The notes: generated by a model not told the origin, from the letters alone. A stretch of DNA of 64,000 nt from Macrophomina tecta (GCA_024180945.1 JAKSGN010000002.1:3162001-3226000); one strand, 5' to 3'; positions 23,499 to 35,548 are shown, numbered from the stretch's first letter. Numbers and translations are program-made.

Positions 23499-25116
23499 GG
23501 TGGCTGCGTGCTGCGTTGCGCGTCAGGGAGCTTGGCTGGAGGGGGTTCCGGAGGTCGGGGCGATGAGGATGGTTGGCGGGCGGGCGGGCGGTCGGAGGCG
23601 GGTCGTTGGGGCGTATTTACTGTCGGAATGCCTTGCGTCTGGTAGTCGCTCGGAGACGCAGCGGCGGCAGCTATGGGACTAGTCGGGCGGCGGCCACGTG
23701 CGAGGGGCTTGGAGTGTTTTGCGAGGGGCAGAGGTGTGCGGTGAGGTTGGGCGCGAGGGCGATTTGCTGCTGGTAGCACGACGCTTCGTCCGCTTGTCGG
23801 CCGGGCTCCGTTGGCGGTTGGCGGGAGCAATTGAGCAACGAGGGAGGCTCACGGGGGGGGAGGGTGAAACGAAGGTGAGGAGCGGTGGCGTGTAAGTACG
23901 ACCTTTGGGCCCTGTGCAAGGTCGGCTGGGAGAGCGTGGGTGATGGCTGCGTGGGTGCAGGAGGGAGATCTGGGCTAGCGACACGTGAATGGGCTGCTAA
24001 GGGTGCGGTAGCTGGAGGGAGGGAGTCAAGGCTGCGGGCGCGGGCATTGCTCGCTCGCACTGGCCACGGCACGAGGAGAATTTTCGAAAGGAGGATGGGA
24101 TGGGCAGCGTGCAAGAGTGGAGTAAAAGAAGGCCGTGGCCATTGGCCCGGCGAGGCACTGGCTCTGGCTCCCCTCTGGCATGGCACTGGCGGACGGGGAG
24201 CACACTAAGCGTCGCGTCTTGATCCCTCCGGCCACGGCCACGGCCACGGTCACCTCGCAGCGTCGCGCACCGCGCACCGCGCACCACGCACCACGCACCG
24301 CACCGCGCCGCGCAGGGCAGGCACGCAGGCAGGGCAGGGCGGGCATCGATTGCGGCCGGGAGATCAGCTGGGCGCGAGTCGTGCAGGCAGGGCCGCGCGC
24401 GCACACATGGCCGCTCAGGGCGCCCGCGGCCGCTGTTTGACATTCATTGCCGCCGTTGCGCGTTACGCCGTTGGGTGCGCGCGCGAGCGAGGCTGCCACG
24501 GGCCGGCTGCCTTCATGACTCTGTGTGAAATGAGGAGCTGCAGGCCCTGCTAATATGTACAGAGGACAGACCCCACCTATTCCCCAGAGCGCGCGCGCAA
24601 GCACCTTAATCAAACGCTAGGCCGCAGCGAGCAGCAGCAGGGAGCGCTTCCCCGAACGTCCGTCCGTACGCGGGCCGACGCCCGACGCCCGCCAGCGCGC
24701 GCTGATTCGTGCTGCCTGTCCACCGCTCGCCCCGTGTGCCGCGGCCAGCCTCGCTGCAGTTCCGCAGCGTCGGCAGCTTGCGACTCGATAATTGTCCGGC
24801 CTGCTGGGGCTAGTCAGCGCCAGCAACCACCGAGCCGGAACCACCGCGTCCTTGGCCAGCGCTGCGCCCGGCCTGCGGGCTCCAGCAACACCAGCCACAC
24901 GTGATGCCTGCCTACATTAACACCGCCGCTGCTGCTGCTCCCGAAATTGTCCACGCTGCTCTTATTGCTCGCATTTCCGCGTGGGGAGCGGCCCGCCGTC
25001 CAGCGCGCGGGCGGTCAAGGCGCCTCATTTCTTGGGTAATGCGCGTTGTCCTGCTCACTAAACATTTGATGACTCTTCTGCAGCGCCCTCTCGGACGAAT
25101 GCTGTGAAATTATTGC
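23499..25116. other. RAS2 upstream region and 3' flank of acyl-CoA synthetase
   Basis: About 1.6 kb of GC-rich DNA containing the RAS2 promoter or leader and the 3' flank of the next minus-strand gene. Overlapping ORFs on both strands are Arg/Ala/Pro-rich without family resemblance. A short tandem-repeat patch lies at 24232-24306. Confidence 0.55.
24232..24306. repeat. GC-rich tandem repeat patch
   Basis: Imperfect head-to-tail CCACGG units are followed by CGCACC/CACGCA-type units, a small minisatellite-like patch in the RAS2 upstream region. Confidence 0.7.
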
Positions 25117-27456
25117 CTACAGCCTGGGCTTTGCCGCTCTCGCTTCCGTCGCCTGGTGCGCCCCCCTGCCCTTGGCCGCGAAGTACTCCTTGACCCGCGC
25201 CCGCGCGACCTCGACCACGCCCGCGTCCTCGACCGTCGCCGGCACCTGCACCTCCTTCTCGAACTCGTCGTGCACCGCGTTCTCCACGAGCTCGCGCAGC
25301 ACCCGCCGCAGCGTCTTGCCGCTCCGTGTCTTCGGGATCATGCCCTTGCCCTGGATCATCCCGCCGAGACTTGCAATTGACCCGATCTGCTCGCGAACCG
25401 AGCCCTGCACCTCTTGGAACAGCTGCTGGTCTGGCAGCGCTGGCCCCGCGTGCTCGTGGCTCGACAGTGTGACGAAGGCGAACGGGAGATGGCCCTTCAG
25501 CGCATCCGGGATGCCGACCACGCACGCTTCCGCCACGGCGGGATGCGATGTGATCGCCTGCTCGATCGCGCCTGTCATTTGTCAGTCCGCGTCTGAGCGC
25601 AAAGGGACAGAGCCTTACCGGTGCTGAAACGGTGAGCTGCAACGTTGATAATCTTGCCCACTGTTAGCAGGAACTCTCCAGCCGCCAGCACGACGACTTA
25701 CATCATCCGACCTGGACATCACATGCACGTATCCGTCGTTGTCCACCATTCCCGCGTCGCCCGTGTCGATCCATCGCCCGTTGAATCTTTTCATGTATCC
25801 CTTGTAGAACCGCTCCTCATCCCGCCACAACGTCGTCATGCCCGTGGGCGCCAGCGGAATGCCGAGCACAATGTTTCCCATGGTGCCCTGTTTCACCTCG
25901 TTGCCGTCGTCATCCACCACCCTGACATTAAAGCCGGGCATCGGTTTACCCGCGGAACCAGCCTTGATCGGCAGCGGCTTGATGCTCTCCGCCGCATCGA
26001 AATCTCTTCCGGCTGCTGGATTCAACGCAAGCCCCGAAATTGGCGACCCAGATTCGGAGCTCCACCAGTTGTCGTTGACAATTGCGTTGGGGGCACAGTG
26101 TTTGTCCAATAACCGCTGGTACATGGTCACGATGCTGGGCTCGCTGCGCTCGCCAGCCAGGAACAGTGCCGTTAAATTTTTCAGCCCGCCGCGTTGGCCA
26201 GCCTTCTCGAAGAAGACATTGTCTCCGTCCTCTCTGCGGATTGCCCGCAGCGCCGTTGGTGCCGTGAACATGGTTTTTACCTTGTACTCTTCGACGATTC
26301 GCCAAAAAGTCCCTGCATCCGGTGTTCCGATCGGCTTGCCTTCGAATAGGACAGTTGTCGCGCCGGCTAGAAGTGGTCCGTATACGATATACGAGTGCCC
26401 GACCACCCAGCCAATATCGGATGCACAAAACATCACGTCGCCCGGACCTTTTAGGCCAAACATGTACCGCATGGAAAAGTTGAGGCCGACCGCATGGCCG
26501 CCTACTTGGCGAAGGACGCCTTTTGGGAGACCCGTTGTGCCTATTTACATCGCTCAGTCCCGAAGTTCAGGCTGTACTGCCACCTTCAAAATGAGGCAGG
26601 ATGGGAAACTGACGAGATACTCACCGCTTGTGTAGATGATGTAGAGTCCGTCGGTGGATTTTACGGGAACTGAATCCGCCCTCACCCCTCTGTTCCTGGC
26701 GCTCTTGATGATTCTCTGCCAGTTTCTCTCGCCGTTCTCCTTAGCCACAGGATCCCACCGGAGCTGATCACGTTGCCAGATGATGGTTTTGGGCGGTTTG
26801 AAGCTACTCTTTTTTATAGCGTCCTGCACCAGTTTCTGATAGCCAAGAGGGCCCTTAGCACCCTCGATACCGCAGGAAGCAGTCATAATCGCGCTTGGGC
26901 TGGATGCCTCGATCCTCTGGGCCAAGGAGCCGGAAGAAAAGCCTCCAAAAACAACTGCATGGATGGCTCCAAGCCTAGCGATGGCCAGCATAGCAAACAA
27001 AGCCGCAGGAATCATCGGCACTGACTAAAGTTAGCCGGGGCATCTTGCTACTAGAAGAGTAGACAACTGACTGTAAATGAGAACGACATCGCCCTTCTTG
27101 ACGCCTTCTTCCCTCAACGCCCCGGCCAGGACTTGGACTTCCTCCAGCAATTTTCGATAGGTGATTTTCTCCTTGGACCCTGACACGGGCGAGTCCCAAG
27201 CTATGGCGACGGCATTGCCATTTCCGGCAAGCACGTGTCGGTCGATGCAGTTGTAGGCAGTGTTTATTTCGCCGTCCGGAAACCATGACCAATGCTGGTG
27301 ATCAACGCCAATGTTGGGCAGGCTCTTGGTGCCAATCTCAAGTGCGCGCGATGGCTGCTTGGTCCAGTGCAGACGAGCCGCCTGAGCGCTCCAGAAGGCC
27401 TCTGGATCGCGCAGTGAGGCTTGGTGGACGTGATCCTGGAGGTGAGGGGCGCTCAT
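25117..27456 (-). CDS. Propionyl-CoA (short-chain acyl-CoA) synthetase, ACSS3/PrpE-like
   Basis: Activates a short-chain acid (most likely propionate) to its CoA thioester with ATP. Five exons: 27456-27072, 27020-26625, 26540-25702, 25652-25619 and 25571-25117 (introns 47-84 bp), encoding 702 residues. Seen in order: an acetyl-CoA-synthetase N-terminal region, AHAVVFGGFSS-type core (IHAVVFGGFSS), the AMP-binding loop YTSGTTGLPKG at ~257-267 built across an exon junction, WWSSESG, GDAGMVD, and the C-terminal TRSGKTLRR with the family's catalytic Lys. The similarity pattern (FW..QAARLHW start, PMIPAA) fits the ACSS3/PrpE branch rather than acetyl-CoA synthetase proper. Exon 4 is only 34 nt. An in-frame upstream extension to 27810 could carry a targeting peptide but is not well supported. 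The C-terminus PRL is at best a weak peroxisomal signal. Confidence 0.9.
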
Positions 27457-28647
27457 GGTGTGGCAATGAAAAGCCCGCTTTGGATAGATGGTGCGAGGAC
27501 CGGGGAGCCGGGTGCGGCGGGCTGATGCGGATGGAATGGTACAGGAACCAGGCGGATAGTGGTGCTGATTGGGCGATGTGGGAGGGTGGGCAGCGGCGGC
27601 AGCAGTACCAGGGCTCGCGGGAAGGAGCGGACAGGAGCGGTCGGTTGAGGAGTGCTTGAAAGTCAAAAGTACTGATAAGTGACGTCGGACATACGGCAGG
27701 CGCGTTGCAGCCGAGGAGAAGGGCGTTCGGCTTTCCGGTTGAGGCTCCAAAGCAGGAGGGTGGAGACGGCATGGAGACCCCGCATTGCACGCCCCTCCCC
27801 CCCAACCCACACTTCCGTTCCGCCCCCGCCGCCGCCGCCGCAGACAGCCCGCACAGCCCGCTGCATGCTAGCCCAGAGGGGAGCGTCTGTCCAGGGCCTG
27901 TCCGCCCGTCGAACGCCCCAGAAACGCAACCGCGTTCGGTCCAGCCTCCGGCGTGCCGTATGGTTCGCCTTTTTTTTTTTTTCACCTTTTCTTTTGGCGC
28001 CCTGTGGCGAGGCTAAGTGCCGCTTTGTGCAGCGCCGCAGCTGTTCGAGCCCGGCAGTCTCCTTGCCTTAGTGTCCAGATGCAGGTGTGCTACGTCACAC
28101 CTAGAGATAGCGACCTGTTGCCTGATTACACAACCATATTGCGACGACATCGCTTCTGCTCCTCCCCTCCGTGCTCATGACCTGTCGCTCTCGGCCACGG
28201 CCCGCATCCATTCTCATCACCGAGCTGCTGGCAGCTTTTTGGATGCAGCGGAGTAGCTCGCGGACAGGCGGAAACAGCCGCCGATCGGTCCGTCTTGGCC
28301 TTTCCGTCGTCGGCTTCCCAAAACGGAAATTCGTTCTACGCCTCTAAAAGCACAAGCTACGGCTGAGAGAGTGGTGTGCTTTACCTACAGACATTGCGGT
28401 AGAGCAGGGCAAAACCCACCAGTGAACCAAATCGAGGCCGCAGCACTCAAATGCGGCAGAGGCTTTTTGCTGTCCCACCGTGGGGCTTGGCGTGGTTGAC
28501 TCATCCACCCATCCTGCGATTTCGCACATCCAACGTTCCACGACGTCTCTGCAGCCAACCACCCCGGACTCTCCTTGCTGCGCGACGCGTCGGACCTTTG
28601 CAGCCGACTTGGATATCGCACGTCGCTTGTCACGGTGTCCTTTCGCC
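27457..28647. promoter_or_regulatory. Divergent promoter region, acyl-CoA synthetase / NAT
   Basis: A 1.19 kb interval between two divergent start codons. It holds a (CCG)n-like stretch near 27825-27841, a T13 run at 27970-27982 and a 20-bp interrupted palindrome at 28083-28102. ORFs here are low-complexity and not supported as genes. Confidence 0.6.
28083..28102. promoter_or_regulatory. Interrupted palindrome AGGTGTG-N6-CACACCT
   Basis: Two perfect 7-bp inverted arms (28083-28089 and 28096-28102) around CTACGT. The centre includes TACGTCA, a bZIP/CRE-like half-site core. Its position between divergent genes suggests an operator-like binding site for a dimeric factor; this is inference. Confidence 0.4.
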
Positions 28648-29710
28648 ATGAACTCCCCTCTGACCCCGGATGAGATCGACCGCTACTTCGATCACATCAA
28701 GCTGCCTCAAAAATATCGGCGTGACAAGAATCCCCCGTTGGACGTCGCATTTTTGACGGCTTTGCACATCCATCACATCTCCACCCTCCCCTATGAAAAT
28801 CTCTCCCTGCACTACGCAAAGGAAGTCAACGTCTCCCTTGACGCGCATCAGATTCTGGGGAAATTCCTGGCCAATGGACGTGGGGGCTACTGCATGGAAC
28901 ACAGCATATTCTTCAACCACTTGCTTCGAGCCTTGGGCTTCCAGGTCTACTTGACCGGGGCCAGGGCCAGGCCTCGGAAGAACGGCGTTCCGCATGGTGA
29001 ATACATGGGATGGTACGTATGATTCCTCGGACCGGATGGAACCCTTTTCCTATTCTGCATGCCATACTCCCTCATATTCGGCGACTCTCAGACGCGCTGT
29101 CATGTTATCGTTCTAACGGAGTCTTAGGGTGCATGTCGTGAACATCATCACCCTCCCTGACGGCTCGAGGTGGGTATCGGATACCGGGTTTGGCGGCGAT
29201 CAGATGCGACAGCCCATGCCGCTGGTCGAGCACCGCATCACCCCCAACATCGGCCCGCAGGAAGTCCGATTCGAGCGCGCTGCGATCCCGAACGCCACCA
29301 ACACCGCCACGGAGAAGCAGAAGGCCTGGATCTACCAGTACCGCAACGGCGCCGACCAGCCCTGGAACTCTTTTTTCTGCTTCACCGAGACTGAGTTCCT
29401 GCACCAGGACTTCGAGGTCATGAACTTCTACACTAGCAAGAGTCCCGACAGCTTCCAGACCTTCACCCCGATCATCGTCAAGTTCCTCCGAAGGGACGAC
29501 GAAAACGGCGGCGTCGGCGAGATCTACGGGAAGCTGATGCTGGTGAATGGGGATGTCAAAGAAAACCAGGGCGGGCGGACGCGCTTGATTCGCGCGTGCA
29601 AGACTGAGTCAGAGCGCCTGGAGGCCCTACGAGAGGTGTTTGGGATGACCCTCACCAAGGAGGAGCAGGGTGGAATCAAGGGCAGGGTCTCCGAACTGCC
29701 GCCGAGCTAA
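28648..29710 (+). CDS. Arylamine N-acetyltransferase (NAT)
   Basis: Transfers an acyl group from acyl-CoA to arylamines or hydrazines through a Cys-His-Asp triad. Exons 28648-29012 and 29128-29710 with a 115-bp intron (branch TTCTAAC) give 315 residues. Cys82 lies in the canonical RGGYCMEHS context, His124 in VHVVN directly after the intron, and Asp140 in SDTGFGG, so the triad is complete. The N-terminal LPYENLSLHY motif is typical of NATs. Fungal members such as Fusarium FDB2 detoxify plant benzoxazolinone derivatives, and donor choice varies between acetyl-, propionyl- and malonyl-CoA. The substrate and donor cannot be read from this sequence. It is divergent from the acyl-CoA synthetase gene. 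Confidence 0.95.
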
Positions 29711-32700
29711 GCACGATGCCACGGCTGCTGAAGGGGTCCCACGCCGGTTCCATGAGTTAGGTGTGGAGAAAGGGTCCAGATCGGAACGTTTGTCCCATTT
29801 CTGTCCGTGTTCGGCGGGGTCGGCGTTGCACAGCTCAGAATAGATAGAATGAGACAGGGTTGAAGCTACCACCTACGGCAAACGAGGAGGGAAGCCCGGC
29901 ACTGGCATCTGCCGGCCGTTGCGCTGGCCCTTTCCAGCTGGAGATGAAGGGCAAGTGTGCTCGCCACGGACGGAGTCTGCCCGACCACAAAGCATCGGCA
30001 GAATCATGTGCCGAAGCCCCAAACTCTCGTCTAGGTTACGGAAAAGCCGCAGCCGGGAGTGCCATTTCGGCGGAGGAGGGAAGTCATTAGCCGCTGCACG
30101 AAATAAGCGCAGGAGCTGCAGGATGCGCCAAATGCGCAAGCGCCCAGCAAACGTAACTACTAAGTCTCTCGGCGGCGGATCGAGGACCTAGTGGGGGAGC
30201 ATCCAGGGATGAAGAGGGCCCAACACTTTCGTGGCGGGAGAGGAGGGTTGCCTGCTTGCTTGCTCGGCGATTCCATATTGATATTAAGAGAGAAGCGGGG
30301 TTATAGCGGGTTGTGCACCCGCCCGCGCAAACAAACGACGTCCTCTGCGCCGAACTGACTGGGCCTTCGCGCGCGGATCCTCGGATGACCATCCGAACGC
30401 AGCGGCCAGAGGGAGGGCAGGCAGGGCCAGGTAAAGGGTTCTGCTAGCTCGCGGATGATGCGCGGCGGCGCCTCCGGTGCCGCGGTAGCCAACGGCAGGG
30501 CTGGACGGGGCGTCGAGAGTCATGGGCCCAAGCAATCAAAGGCAGAGGCCAATGGGGGAGCCCGAGACGGGGGATGATGGGCCATGAGCTGTGTGCCTTT
30601 GCACATCAGCGCCCGTGGCCAACGCGCGGCGTCGACGGGCGAGCACGACGCCAAGATGCGCGATGAGGAGGGACCCAAAGCACGTCCGGCGCGAGGAAGG
30701 ATGGAGCAGAAGGAGTGGTGGCATGGACCGGGCATCGGAGTTGCCGAAATAGTCGCCGCCGCCACCGCACGTCCTCCTCTCCTCCGCCGCCGCTGGTGGG
30801 AGAGCAGCTCGCCCCCACAGCCCGATAGATCCTCGCGGCCATTTGTCTCCGTGCGGCTATCCGCGGGCATCGCCACGAGAGAGAAACATCGCCAATTTGA
30901 GTTCGGTGGTGCGACAGAAGCTTTCGCGGAAACCGGCAACCACGGCGGTGATCTTTTATGGAACCTCTCTCCTCGTTGCCTTCGGCGGGTGTGCACACCT
31001 CGCCTTCACCTGATTTGCGGGCTGCCTGATACGAACTGCCCAACTCAACCCACTGATCGCCACCGCCGACAAGTGACACCTGACCGCACGGGAACAAGAG
31101 CATGAGGGCTAGAGCACCTACGCGGAGGGAGTGCCGCTGCCCTTCTTTTCGCCGGCTGCCCGCCGCGATGACGCCACGACTGCTGGCCCATTCGGACCAT
31201 ATTCGCCTCGGACTGCGTAGTCCACCAGCCAGACAGGTCACATTATGCTTACCGACGAACCAACCTTCAATTAGGTGTATCTGTTTGCCCGGACAAGCTT
31301 CGGACTCGGCCACCGTTGCCATTCTCGGAATAGCCTTGGAAACCACATCCCATGCGTTGGACTCTTGGTTCTGGTGCATGCCGTTGTCCTGTACGTATAC
31401 GCCATGACACAACCAATTTCAAGCTTCGCAGTCAAGTAACGCAGGCCAATCTGGGACCCTTGGGGCTGAGTCAGTTCCTGGTAAAATGCTCCCAGCGCAT
31501 CCGTTTCTTCTTTAGAGAGCCGGCGCCGCTCCTTCAATCGATTAACTTTCGACCCCGTGATAAACGAGCAAACGGGTGTGCATTTGGCCTTGTATTCGCT
31601 GTATTTATCACATGCCTCTCCATCTCTATCGAACCTGTGCTGCCGCTGCGAAGCCTGTAGATCCCACAGACCAGCTTTGCTCAGTCCTATCTTCCCCACA
31701 AATCCGTTCTTCTCTTCCGCAACAGCCATGATCACTGTGACCAATTTTCGTGATTATTTCGCCCAACCCAATCTATCTTATGGGCGGCAAGTGTTCAAGT
31801 ACTTGGGATGGAAAGCAGACTCCAACTGCAGCCTCGATCATACCCCGATTTTACAACTGGTCTCTGCTACTCCGCGTTGCTTTGGTAAGCTGGAGATGAC
31901 GCAGATGGCGGATAGAGACACCACCAGACGAAACTACCCATTTATCAATACCGGTTCGCATACCGAGCCCAGATTTATCTTCTTCTCTTTATGAGTGCTT
32001 CGGTCTCGCCCCCTCCAATGCCTACAACTCGCGCTCAACGACGAATGTTTCCAAGATCAAGATGGCGAAAGGTCTAGAGCAGTTGGGAATTTCTCAAAGA
32101 GTCCCACAATTTCAGTCCGGCCAATGCCGGAGCGTTCAGATGGCTCCAGGGATACTTTAATTCCCATCGCATCCTCTAATACCTCGTGCAAGGACCAGTA
32201 GGACCTTGAGAACCTTCCGTCAGACCACCCTGTCCAGGACCAGCTTCAAAGCATTTGCGCTTCTGGCACGGCTCTGAAACCTGCCAACAGAGACATTGCA
32301 GGAGGTGTGCTGCCTAGCAGTTGCGTTCGTAATTCTTGGTTGGGTTCCTTTTGTGCATGGACCCATGGGCAAGATCTGCTGCGGTTACTGGCAGATCGCC
32401 TGGAGGAAGGTGATTGAAAGATGCTCGTGGAGGGGAGTTTACCCAGAGAATTGGGCAAGCAGAATGATCAGAACCGAGCCCGAGAGCATCCGAAGCTATA
32501 AGAATGTAGTTTGCGGGGTGTTTTCGCCGCCCCCCTCGAAGCAGGCCCAGACGGGGATGTCGCGCAAAGTAGCGGACTATTACTGGTAAGCCCCACATGT
32601 GCGGAAACCCCCGGTCTGTACTTATCGTGGTAGCTGTGCAGCATACCCGAAAGTGTGCTCTGCACATCCATCTCGAAGCTGAGGTTTTCGGATCTTCCCG

Positions 32701-34318
32701 TCCAAGGCCACAGGCTGGGGCCCCTGGGACCAACAGCCTACTGTCTATCAATATCTCACTGAATGTGATCTTATTACATCGAAAATATACCTTTGGATCT
32801 TGATGATAAGGCGTCTCTAAGAAAGCAACTTCGATATTTAATGCGTGAATGATTGGGATTGTCCAGATCAAGCACTTGAAGCTGAGGAATTGCAAGGCCC
32901 ACATGATGGTCGCGACTAGCAACTCTGGTCGGGCGAATGCTGCAGCCTGGGCAAGTGACCAGGTCATGTTTCCATCTCTTCTTCGCATCTACATTCTTTG
33001 TTGGTCCATTTTCACTCGGAAATGAGTTCTGTAGCTCCGGGAAAGTGGTCAGAACACAGCGCCGCCTGATACGACACCGAGGCGGCGGAGCCCTCCGAAA
33101 TACATCGACACCGAGAAGTCCGTAATTCGGTCCGTCGCCAGCAGCCGCCACGACCGTGACATGAGCGCCTTAGTAGATCTTGTGCACGGACTGAATTTGT
33201 TGGTGTTCCTGATGTGCATTATCCTAGGCGATGCAGCATTGATCAGCCTGTAGGAAGTGGATTTGGAGCCCTGTCATTACCCGTACAGCGTTCTCGACGG
33301 TTGCGGGACACTCTTCCCGGAGTGATCCGAAGCCGGAAGCTGAAATGTGTCTCCATACGTAGGAAAATTCAGCGAACGTGCACCCTTCAGAAACTAAGAC
33401 AGTGCGCCTGGTCGTAGTTGATGACCTTGAAGTTCGAAACCACTGAGCCAATGCTGGAGAAGCGGTTCCTGTTTGTCGTCTTCTGGGGGGACAACAGTGA
33501 GCTAACTAAGCTCTTAATTGGCCGTAGTTGATTTCAGAGGGTTCCATCTTCCCGACTGGCATACCGCCTTCCGCACATTCCAAAGGCTCTGTGTTCAGCA
33601 GGATATGTGAGTATGCCACCGTCGGCCTTTGGGCCCCATTCCCAAGGCGGCACGACGATCCAAACAGAATTCTTCACTCTTGTAGCAAACTGATATAGGA
33701 TTCAATGGCTTGGGATCGCATGGAAGCCGTGATTTGATTCCTCGCTCGGGGTGCACGGCAGCACGATCGCCTTCAGCGCGCAGAACAGAGAGCAGAGGGA
33801 ATTTCAAGTCAGCGTGTGGAACCTAAACACTGTGCGTGTCTCGTCGAAATGTGCGAAGATATCATCAAAATCAATATTCTGGCATCTCTAGCAAGGGCCA
33901 AAGAGGAAATGTTTGCTTTCTGTATCGGGAGCGCTAGATTCTGTCCGAGGGACCATCACTGGAGTTCTAAATGCGCTTTTGTGATCGTTTCGAGCTTTGC
34001 TGCTGCAACGGTCTCTACGTGTGCGCTTCCTCGTGGGTATTATGGGATGTCTTGGATTACCTGTAGGTATGAATCCACCTGGAGAAGTGCAGAGGGGCAA
34101 GATTTAATGGGGCTGAGAAAGCGCCTCAACGAGAAATTTCGGGTATGAAATTGGGCGCGGCTTGCTCCTGTCCCCTTTGCAGCCCTAGGTGATATTACGC
34201 AGCATTGCCAAGTATGCAAGCTACCATACAAGCTAAACCGTCGAATTCTGTACCAATAGAAACCCCTTGAAGTTTTCAAATGGCGCAGAGAAGCAGTATA
34301 CAAACACCAGCCACTCCA
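29711..34318. other. 4.6 kb gene-poor region
   Basis: No intact gene recognised. The largest ORFs are minus-strand 30606-31412 (268 codons, compositional), 31271-31744 (157) and 32314-32988 (224). Around 32.3-33.2 kb the minus strand has hydrophobic, gene-like fragments in several frames separated by stops, so a decayed membrane-protein gene is possible, but I cannot name it. No RNA gene or transposon end was seen. Confidence 0.5.
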
Positions 34319-35206
34319 TTACGGCGAAAGACCGCTCTTCCCCTCTAATACCTCCGCCACCTTCCAGAAACCACCCTCCCCCTCTTTAACCCAAAGCTTC
34401 ACCCATCCCTCCTCCCTCGCCTTCTCCACCTCCTCGTCACCCCAGTCTTCCTCCCGCGGCCTCTCCACATATACCGCCCCCAATCCACATTCCCTCGCCG
34501 CCTTTAAATCCCCCAAATGCGCCGCCACGAGCGCACACTCCTCCGGCCTCAATCCCAACCTCTCGGCTGCACCAAGATAAACCCTCGGGTGGGGCTTATA
34601 TGCTCTGAAGTCCTCAGCGCCAAAAACATGCTGGAAAGGTAAACACGCGTGCGTGGTCAGATCATTCAACAGCGCCGCATTGCCATTGCTGAGGGTCGCC
34701 GTGACGAGCCTCTTCCCACCACCACCTGACAACTCAATCCCGTTCAACCGCTCGATCCCACCGGGGGCATCATCCCACGGCGTGAGGAAGTGCCAGACCA
34801 GGCTCAGCTGGCGCACCTGCGCGGGTGTCCACAAGCTGTTGAGCTGCCACTTGTCCAGCAACTCCAGGAGTGAGTCCAGGTGGTGCTGATCCACGCTCTT
34901 GAAGTCCGGCGTAGCAGCGTTCCCGGAAGATCGGCTCTCCTCGAGCGCCCGCGCCGCGCCGCGCACGAACGTCTTGTACTCGTTGCGCCACTCTTGAGCG
35001 AAGCGGGCCCAGTCGTCGGCGGTGAGGTCCGAGGCGCGCAGGCGGATAGCCGTGGCGAGCGAGGCCGTCGGGTCGTTCAGTGTGGTGTGCGCCTGTTCGT
35101 AGAGGGCAGTCGTCACGGTCGAGCGCCAGTCGACGCACGTGCCGAACACGTCGAAGAGGAGGGCGCGGACCTTGGTTGGGTCGAAGGGAGGTGGTGAGGA
35201 TGGCAT
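34319..35206 (-). CDS. HAD-superfamily hydrolase, type II 2-haloacid dehalogenase-like
   Basis: Single exon, 295 residues. The nucleophile motif LFDVFGTCVDW (Asp19) has the DVFGT form typical of 2-haloacid dehalogenases. TLSNGN is motif II, AYKPHPRVY carries the motif III Lys, and AAHLGDLKAA is in the motif IV position, where type II enzymes usually have AAH.WDL. A cap region of about 120 residues lies between motifs I and II. Bacterial homologues hydrolyse the C-halogen bond of L-2-haloacids; many fungal members are untested, so the substrate is unknown. It lies 342 bp downstream of the FUSC membrane protein gene on the same strand. Confidence 0.9.
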   Translation of the reverse strand: MPSSPPPFDPTKVRALLFDVFGTCVDWRSTVTTALYEQAHTTLNDPTASLATAIRLRASDLTADDWARFAQEWRNEYKTFVRGAARALEESRSSGNAATPDFKSVDQHHLDSLLELLDKWQLNSLWTPAQVRQLSLVWHFLTPWDDAPGGIERLNGIELSGGGGKRLVTATLSNGNAALLNDLTTHACLPFQHVFGAEDFRAYKPHPRVYLGAAERLGLRPEECALVAAHLGDLKAARECGLGAVYVERPREEDWGDEEVEKAREEGWVKLWVKEGEGGFWKVAEVLEGKSGLSP

Positions 35207-35548
35207 CGTTGGTGTTGGTTTATGCTTGGATAGCCTGTTCGAAACTCAAAATGTCTGTGCTAGGATAACATCTTTAAAGTTCTAAATTGCCAAAAGCTTA
35301 TCCTCACATGCTGCCTCACGGATGACTGGAAGGGCGCCTTCGGCTATGTATGATGTCATTCTGACCTTCCCGGTTTGCCGACGCCATGCCGCGGCAGATT
35401 GCGACTTCGGGAAAAAGCAAAGGGATTTGTGGCTATCCCCGGAATACGCAATTATATGATGGCTGGCCGACATGTGCGTTGCATGAAATACTGGGAGTTG
35501 GATTCGTCACTGATATCAATGTTTATTCCCACCAAGCCCCACTCTCAT
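35207..35548. promoter_or_regulatory. Intergenic spacer, likely promoter of HAD gene
   Basis: A 342-bp spacer between two tandem minus-strand genes. It must carry the HAD promoter and the FUSC gene 3' end. I see no distinctive motif. Confidence 0.5.

Noticed and set aside
27457..27810. Upstream in-frame extension of the acyl-CoA synthetase as a mitochondrial presequence
   Set aside because: The extension is long, Pro/Ser-rich and low-complexity. ATG 27456 gives a normal family length, so the extension is treated as leader.
28040..28065. B-box-like GTTCGAGCC on the plus strand
   Set aside because: No A box or foldable cloverleaf around it.
30606..31412. 268-codon minus-strand ORF
   Set aside because: Compositionally biased, no recognisable domain, and overlapped by other open frames.
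31271..31744. 157-codon minus-strand ORF
   Set aside because: Atypical composition and no family pattern. Could be an orphan gene but cannot be supported.
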